Source: Marivivens sp. (GTDB lineage: Bacteria; Pseudomonadota; Alphaproteobacteria; Rhodobacterales; Rhodobacteraceae). Taken from it: DNA of 10,675 nt. Numbering within the stretch: the stretch's first letter is position 1; every line of letters begins with the position of its first letter. Location: positions 1 to 10,675 of the forward strand of contig JAHEBR010000060.1 of the NCBI GenBank assembly GCA_024642185.1. Reading direction: 5' to 3'. Below are positions 7,023-10,675 of this stretch, one piece after another. Made by a program: the position numbers and the translations under genes. A model generated the notes under the pieces. The model did no database searches and was not told where the DNA came from. It saw nothing but the letters and a program-made list of their open reading frames with translations.

Positions 7023-7039
7023 GGCCTTTCAGGGAAAGA
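7023..7039 (-). promoter_or_regulatory. Small hairpin beside the permease ribosome-binding site
   Basis: On the minus strand the sequence CTTTCCCTGAAAGG lies between the terminator T-tract and the permease ATG. CTTTC and GAAAG can pair (5 bp, 3-nt loop), which would mask the AAAGG ribosome-binding site. It could lower or modulate permease translation. The stem is short and partly overlaps the T-tract, so this is speculative. Confidence 0.25.
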
Positions 7040-7071
7040 AAAAGCCCCGGCCCGGATGTCCGGACCGGGGC
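7035..7071 (-). terminator. Intrinsic terminator/attenuator between binding-protein and permease genes
   Basis: A strong GC stem (GCCCCGG with CCGGGGC, continued after one mismatch by CCGG/CCGG, loop ATGT) spans 7044-7071. On the minus strand it is followed by TTTTTCTTT (7043-7035), the classic intrinsic terminator layout. It lies 13 nt after the binding-protein stop and 20 nt before the permease start. As in many binding-protein-dependent importers, partial termination here would yield more periplasmic binding protein than permease. Confidence 0.85.
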
Positions 7072-7084
7072 GAATTGCGAGAGC

Positions 7085-7822
7085 TTACTTCGGCCACCAC
7101 TTGATGGTCAGCTCGGTCAGAGTGCCGTCATCCTTGATCGCCTGCAGGCCTTCGTTGAAGGCATCCTGCAGTTCAGAACCTTCCTGGAACACAAGGCCCA
7201 GCGGGTCCGACGAAAGGCCGGTAATGGCCACGGTCAGCTCGCCCGCAAACTCCTGCTCGTAGGCGGCAGCCGAGGTCGAGTCGATGATCACGCCATCGAC
7301 GTCGCCGTTCTGCAGCGCGACGACCGCGTTGTTGAACGCGTCGAAGAGGGCGAGGTTGTCACGACCCACAAGCTCTTCACCCAAGGCGGCGTTGGTGGTG
7401 CCGTTCTGCGAGGCAAGGCGCATCGATCCCGACTTGAAGTCGTCAATCGTTTTGTCCGCATCTTCGACCCGCATCAGAACACCCTGCTGGACGATGATGT
7501 AGGGATCGGAAAAGTCGACGATCTTGTCGCGCTCGTCGGTGATGGTCACGCCCGAGACGACCATGTCGAACTGGCCATCGGCGAGGGCGCCGAAGATGCC
7601 GTCCCATGCGGTGGTGATCCAGTTGGGCTGGCAGTTGATGCGCTCGCAGATTGCGGCGACGACATCGACGTCAAAGCCTTTGACAACGCCATCCTCGATG
7701 AACTCGTGCGGCGGATAGGTGGTGTCGGAGCCGATGTTGACGATCTGGCCGCCCAGATCAGCGGCAAACGCCGGCACCGCAAGCGTCGCGGCAACAATTG
7801 CCCCGGCAACGTGTTTGAACAT
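7085..7822 (-). CDS. Periplasmic amino-acid-binding protein of an ABC importer (SBP family 3)
   Basis: Captures a small amino-acid-like substrate in the periplasm and delivers it to the permease encoded next. The 245-residue precursor has a Sec signal peptide with probable cleavage after AFA at residue 20, leaving about 225 residues, typical for the HisJ/LAO family. Lobe motifs are clear: GSDTTYPPHEF (31-41) with the ring residue Tyr36, GFDVDVVAAI (49-58), WDGIFGALADGQFD (73-86), and TITDERDKIVDFSDPY (93-108). There Arg98 should bind the substrate carboxylate. Asp181 in the hinge-side IIDS is placed to bind the amino group. Cys59 and Cys64 may form the small disulfide known from LAO/HisJ. The residue after YPP is His39, where Phe is common (APF in LAO), which may shift specificity. 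GGGAG lies 6 nt before the ATG. An own promoter upstream and a terminator downstream suggest high independent expression. Confidence 0.92.
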   Translation of the reverse strand: MFKHVAGAIVAATLAVPAFAADLGGQIVNIGSDTTYPPHEFIEDGVVKGFDVDVVAAICERINCQPNWITTAWDGIFGALADGQFDMVVSGVTITDERDKIVDFSDPYIIVQQGVLMRVEDADKTIDDFKSGSMRLASQNGTTNAALGEELVGRDNLALFDAFNNAVVALQNGDVDGVIIDSTSAAAYEQEFAGELTVAITGLSSDPLGLVFQEGSELQDAFNEGLQAIKDDGTLTELTIKWWPK

Positions 7823-7841
7823 GATATACTCCCTATAAATG

Positions 7842-7868
7842 CGCCGCTTCAGATGGCGGCGTGTTTTT
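7842..7868 (+). terminator. GC hairpin with T-run in the leader upstream of the binding-protein gene
   Basis: CGCCGC (7842-7847) and GCGGCG (7856-7861) form a perfect 6-bp stem with an 8-nt loop. On the plus strand it is followed by TGTTTTT, which looks like an intrinsic terminator, yet both flanking genes lie on the minus strand. On the minus strand it would lie in the 5' leader of the binding-protein mRNA, just before GGGAG, or act as an imperfect terminator of the ATPase transcript. The orientation is unexplained. Confidence 0.4.
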
Positions 7869-7877
7869 GGTTGGATC

Positions 7878-7906
7878 AGAATGAGCGGTGCTCAGCAAAA
7901 GGTCAA
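7878..7906 (-). promoter_or_regulatory. Candidate promoter of the binding-protein/permease/oxidase operon
   Basis: On the minus strand TTGACC (7906-7901) is followed by a 17-nt spacer and CATTCT (7883-7878), a fair sigma-70-type pair (5/6 and about 4/6 to consensus). It lies in the 110-nt gap after the ATPase stop and about 55 nt before the binding-protein ATG, with the GC hairpin in between. The operon therefore probably does not depend on the ATPase promoter. Confidence 0.45.
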
Positions 7907-7932
7907 TCGCTGCGAAGCATCGAGAGGCTCTG

Positions 7933-9780
7933 CTATGCTGGCTCGCCGGGAGTGATCCGGAGCGCGCGCAGGGCGTTGAGGATGACGGCCACGTCAATGA
8001 CCTCCTGCAGGATCGCGCCTTCGACGGGGCTTAGGTAGCCCAAGGCCGCAGCGATCATGCCAAGGACCGACAGCCCGATCCCTGCCACCACGCTTTCCAA
8101 GGCGATGCGCCTTGCGCCATGAGCGATCTCGATACCAGAGCCGAGGCGGGCGATCTGATCGACAAGCAAGACAACATCCGCCGCCTCGGCAGAGGCTGCC
8201 GCACCGCGCGCACCCATCGCTACGCCGACATCCGCCGCCGCAAGCGCGGGTGCGTCGTTGACACCGTCGCCCACCATCATGACTGGCCCGTTCTTGCGTT
8301 CGGTCAGCACCAGAAGAACTTTCTGGTCGGGGCTGAGCCCGGCGTGGACAGCATCTAGATCAAGCCCCTCGGTCACCCTTCGGGCGACCTCTGCACGGTC
8401 GCCGGTGGCCAGCAGGATGCGGCCCATCCCTGATGTTCGGAGCCTTCCCAGCATTGCACCCACGCCTTCGCGCAGGGGGTCTGCCATGACGATGTGGCCG
8501 GCAAGTTTGCCATCAATCGCCACGGCCACCAGCGCCGAGCCCGAAAGAACCGCAGGCGAGGCCCCGTCGGTCTCGTCGTGATGGCCGGCAACGAAGACTT
8601 GCCCTCCCACGACAATCCGTTTCCCCTCGACAAGGCCCGAAACCCCTTCGCCGGGCTGTTCGGACACCTCGGTTGGAATTTGCAGGACAAGGCCGCGCTC
8701 TTGCGCCGCGGCGACGACTGCTTGAGCAACGGGATGTTTGGACGCCTGATCGAGGGCAGCGGCATAGCGCAGCACATCACTTTCGCTCCAGCCGTTACGG
8801 GTGTCGATGGCGATGATCTGGGGGCGGCCATCGGTCAAGGTTCCGGTCTTGTCGAGGATCAGGGTCCGGACCCGCGCCATGGCCTCAAGCGGTCTTGCCC
8901 CCTTGACCAAAACGCCGAAGTGCGCGGCCCGCGAGAGGCCCGCAACCAGAGCCACCGGCACCGCAAGGATGAGCGGGCAGGGTGTCGCCACCACAAGAAC
9001 GGCGACCGCGCGGATCGGATCACCCGTAAACCACCAGGCAGCGGTGGCCAATGCGACAGTGACAGCCAGAAACCCAAGCGACCAGCGGTCGGCCATGCGG
9101 GCCATTGGCGCCTTCGATTTCTGCGCCTCCGACACAAGGCGAATGATACCGGCGTAGGTGCTGGCTGCGGCGGGGTGCGTGGCTGTCAGATCGAATGCTT
9201 CGCCTGAATTGGTCGAGCCGCTCATTGCTTCGGCATCGCGGGCAAGCCGGACCGGTAGCGCCTCGCCGGTCAGGGCCGATGTATCTAGGAAGGCCCCTGC
9301 AGACGCGACAATCCCGTCGACCGGAACAACGTCGCCTTGCCGAATGAGCAAGCGGTCGCCGGGGGCGATGTCGTCGAGGGCAACCTCTTCGAGCCCTCCG
9401 TCCCGATGCCGGGTTGCCGAGCGCGGCACCCGAGCCAGAAGATCGTGCATCTCGCGTCGGGCGCGGCCCTCGGCAAAGCTTTCGAGGAAATTGCCGCCCG
9501 AGTACATGACAGCCACAACAGCGGCTGCGAGCGTTTCGCCAAAGACGAGCGCGGCCGACATCGACAGGGCGGCAACGATGTCGAGGCCCACCTCGCCATC
9601 CAGAAGGGATCGAACGATTTCAACGACAAGTGCCGCCAAGACGGGCAAAACACCGATTGTCCAGATGAGATCAGCGGCGGCTTCATACCCCAAGAATCCA
9701 AGAACGAGGCCAGCAACAAGCCCAATCAGCCCTATGGCCAATAACGCTGACTTCAACAGATCACGGTTAGACACCTGCAC
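7933..9780 (-). CDS. Heavy-metal-translocating P-type ATPase (P1B, TPC-type)
   Basis: An ATP-driven transition-metal pump of the inner membrane, 615 residues, presumably exporting metal. P-type motifs are complete: SALTGEALP (168-176) in the actuator domain, catalytic Asp310 in DKTGTLTDG, the P1B hallmark His349-Pro350 in SKHP, and GDGVNDAPA (504-512). Membrane helices lie near 8-32, 37-60, 64-100 (probably two), 235-251, 258-282, 564-583 and 588-607. The ion-site helix reads ATPCPLILAVPVA (265-277), so the usual CPC is TPC-P. The last helix contains LQEVIDVAVILNALRAL (591-607). To my knowledge TPC with a QE..D..N motif is the P1B-5 pattern linked to Ni(II)/Fe(II)-type pumps, but metal assignment is tentative. 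There is no N-terminal HMA domain and no His-rich tail or C-terminal hemerythrin domain. The start is GTG (9780-9778) with GAGGAG 7 nt upstream; a second in-frame GTG lies two codons on. It is divergent from an MFS gene. Confidence 0.9.
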   Translation of the reverse strand: MQVSNRDLLKSALLAIGLIGLVAGLVLGFLGYEAAADLIWTIGVLPVLAALVVEIVRSLLDGEVGLDIVAALSMSAALVFGETLAAAVVAVMYSGGNFLESFAEGRARREMHDLLARVPRSATRHRDGGLEEVALDDIAPGDRLLIRQGDVVPVDGIVASAGAFLDTSALTGEALPVRLARDAEAMSGSTNSGEAFDLTATHPAAASTYAGIIRLVSEAQKSKAPMARMADRWSLGFLAVTVALATAAWWFTGDPIRAVAVLVVATPCPLILAVPVALVAGLSRAAHFGVLVKGARPLEAMARVRTLILDKTGTLTDGRPQIIAIDTRNGWSESDVLRYAAALDQASKHPVAQAVVAAAQERGLVLQIPTEVSEQPGEGVSGLVEGKRIVVGGQVFVAGHHDETDGASPAVLSGSALVAVAIDGKLAGHIVMADPLREGVGAMLGRLRTSGMGRILLATGDRAEVARRVTEGLDLDAVHAGLSPDQKVLLVLTERKNGPVMMVGDGVNDAPALAAADVGVAMGARGAAASAEAADVVLLVDQIARLGSGIEIAHGARRIALESVVAGIGLSVLGMIAAALGYLSPVEGAILQEVIDVAVILNALRALRITPGEPA

Positions 9781-9787
9781 TCAAACA

Positions 9788-9793
9788 CTCCTC
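9788..9793 (-). promoter_or_regulatory. Ribosome-binding site deciding the GTG start of the P-type ATPase
   Basis: On the minus strand GAGGAG is followed by 7 nt and GTG at 9780. This is a strong Shine-Dalgarno match and supports that GTG rather than the in-frame GTG at 9774. The rest of the divergent gap (9794-9942) shows no confident promoter pair. A tandem AATCCC-AATCCC lies at 9844-9855, and a TTGATA at 9888-9893 could be a -35 element for the MFS gene. Confidence 0.6.
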
Positions 9794-9942
9794 AACTCGC
9801 GCGACGCGCCAGTGCGAGGAGACCCCTGAACCTGTGGCTATGCAATCCCAATCCCGCAAGATTATTCCAACCTGCCGCGCCTCAGGGTTGATAGGCGAGG
9901 CAACCGGGATCATAGCCGGGACTCAATTTATAGGGGCGCATT

Positions 9943-10675
9943 GTGTTTCGGTCGATTTCCCAGTTCACGCCGGTCGTATGGCTGATCATCCTCGCGACGA
10001 TGGCCAGCCGGTTCGTATTCTTCATGGTCTGGCCCTATCTCGCGGTGATCCTGCACCGCGATCACGGGCTTGATACGTTTCAGGTCGGCGCTTTCCTGAG
10101 CATTTCCGGCCTCGCGGCTGCGACAACGGGGCTTTATATCGGTTACCTTTCGGATCGTTTCGGGCGTCGTCGGGTCATTGTCTTGGGTCTTGTTGTCGCC
10201 ATCCTGTCGCTGGCTCTGCTGGGTGTAACCGAAAATCTCTGGGTGATCCTTTTGGCCATGTTGGTTGAAAGCGTCGCCTCCAATGCGATCGAGACCCCGG
10301 GACGGGCGCTTTTGACTGACGAACTGGAAGACCGCGACGCCAAGGACCTCGCGCTGCATATGCGCTACTATGCGCTCAACCTCGGGGCTGCCTTCGGGCC
10401 GGTGGTCGGGGTGGCCTGGGGTCTGACGGGGCGGCAGGAGACCTTTCTGATCGTTGCCGGTGTCTTGACGGTTTACCTCCTGGTGGCCCTTTTCATCTTC
10501 TTCCGCACCCCGCCGCGCGGGCGCGTGGCGGGCAAGGCGTTTTCCTTTTCCGAGGCGTTGAGGGTTCTGGCGCAGGACAAATCATTTCAGGTCTTCGTCC
10601 TCGCACTCGGCGTCGGCGGCATCGCCTATTCCCAACTCGAGGCCGGGCTGATCCAGTATATCCAGCAAGGCGGAG
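9943..10675 (+). CDS. MFS transporter, N-terminal part (3' end beyond window)
   Basis: The first 244 residues of a major facilitator superfamily membrane transporter, cut by the right edge; families of this type are about 400 residues. Membrane helices are visible at about 11-37, 47-68, 77-95, 98-118, 143-161 and 166-187, followed by the basic central loop (188-200) and the start of the second half. The MFS signature between helices 2 and 3 is clear at 67-78 (GYLSDRFGRRRV). An acidic stretch (126-135) precedes helix 5. The GTG at 9943 is the best start: AGGGG (9932-9936) lies 6 nt upstream, and the TTG two bases earlier is in a frame that stops quickly. Next in-frame starts (ATG at residue 20) would delete helix 1. 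General resemblance is to drug or metabolite efflux carriers such as MdtH, but substrate and direction cannot be inferred. Divergent transcription from the metal ATPase may be coincidental. Confidence 0.88.
   Translation, partial: MFRSISQFTPVVWLIILATMASRFVFFMVWPYLAVILHRDHGLDTFQVGAFLSISGLAAATTGLYIGYLSDRFGRRRVIVLGLVVAILSLALLGVTENLWVILLAMLVESVASNAIETPGRALLTDELEDRDAKDLALHMRYYALNLGAAFGPVVGVAWGLTGRQETFLIVAGVLTVYLLVALFIFFRTPPRGRVAGKAFSFSEALRVLAQDKSFQVFVLALGVGGIAYSQLEAGLIQYIQQGG

Noticed and set aside
5969..8038. Plus-strand open frame of 689 codons opposite the permease, binding-protein and ATPase genes
   Set aside because: Its product is dominated by Arg, Asp, His and Gly with no domain pattern, as expected from the complement of GC-rich codons. 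The opposite strand encodes complete, motif-bearing proteins.
9834..10073. Short plus-strand frame over the ATPase/MFS divergent gap
   Set aside because: It overlaps the MFS gene in another frame and has no motif; the frame from GTG 9943 continues to the window end with a clear MFS pattern.
1..10675. CRISPR arrays, tRNA/rRNA genes, insertion sequences, phage or defence genes
   Set aside because: No regularly spaced repeats, transposase or integrase motifs, terminal inverted repeats or cloverleaf-like sequences were seen. Base composition is even apart from the short AT-rich patch at about 2618-2658.

Overview
The window is GC-rich throughout, densely packed with catabolic and transport genes, and reads like a chromosomal segment of an alphaproteobacterium, most likely of the Rhodobacterales/Paracoccaceae (Roseobacter) type. 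This is an inference from base composition and gene families; there is no rRNA or other phylogenetic marker here. I see no mobile element, tRNA, rRNA or CRISPR array.

Layout. (1) Positions 1-2495, plus strand: the 3' two-thirds of a trimethylamine-dehydrogenase-like iron-sulfur flavoprotein, followed without a gap by an ArgE/DapE-type metallo-deacylase. They look like one operon for breaking down an N-methylated amine or amino-acid derivative. (2) Positions 2496-3554, plus strand: an AT-rich promoter region, then two overlapping small membrane genes that are the two halves of a YeeE/YedE (TsuA-like) sulfur-compound transporter. (3) Positions 3565-7822, minus strand, reading leftward: a class 3 periplasmic amino-acid-binding protein, an intrinsic terminator/attenuator, an unusually large HisM-type ABC permease, a DAO/PuuB-type FAD amine oxidase, and a small all-helical acidic protein. 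The last three genes overlap by 4 nt each (TTGA, ATGA). (4) Positions 7933-9780, minus strand: a heavy-metal P-type ATPase of the TPC class without extra metal-binding domains. (5) From 9943 to the right edge, plus strand, divergent from the ATPase: the first 244 residues of an MFS transporter.

How the genes may work together. The region 3 cluster looks like an uptake-and-oxidation unit: the binding protein captures a substrate, the permease imports it (no ABC ATPase is present, so that subunit must come from elsewhere), and the FAD oxidase deaminates or demethylates it in the cytoplasm. The small coupled protein has an unknown role.

The most unusual item is the permease. Its HisM core appears to be interrupted between its first and second transmembrane helices by a two-helix insert. 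The insert carries a periplasmic domain of about 80 residues that resembles one lobe of a class 3 solute-binding protein, and a further membrane domain of about 200 residues lies in front. I cannot say from the sequence alone whether this architecture has been described. Most other genes belong to ordinary, recognisable families.
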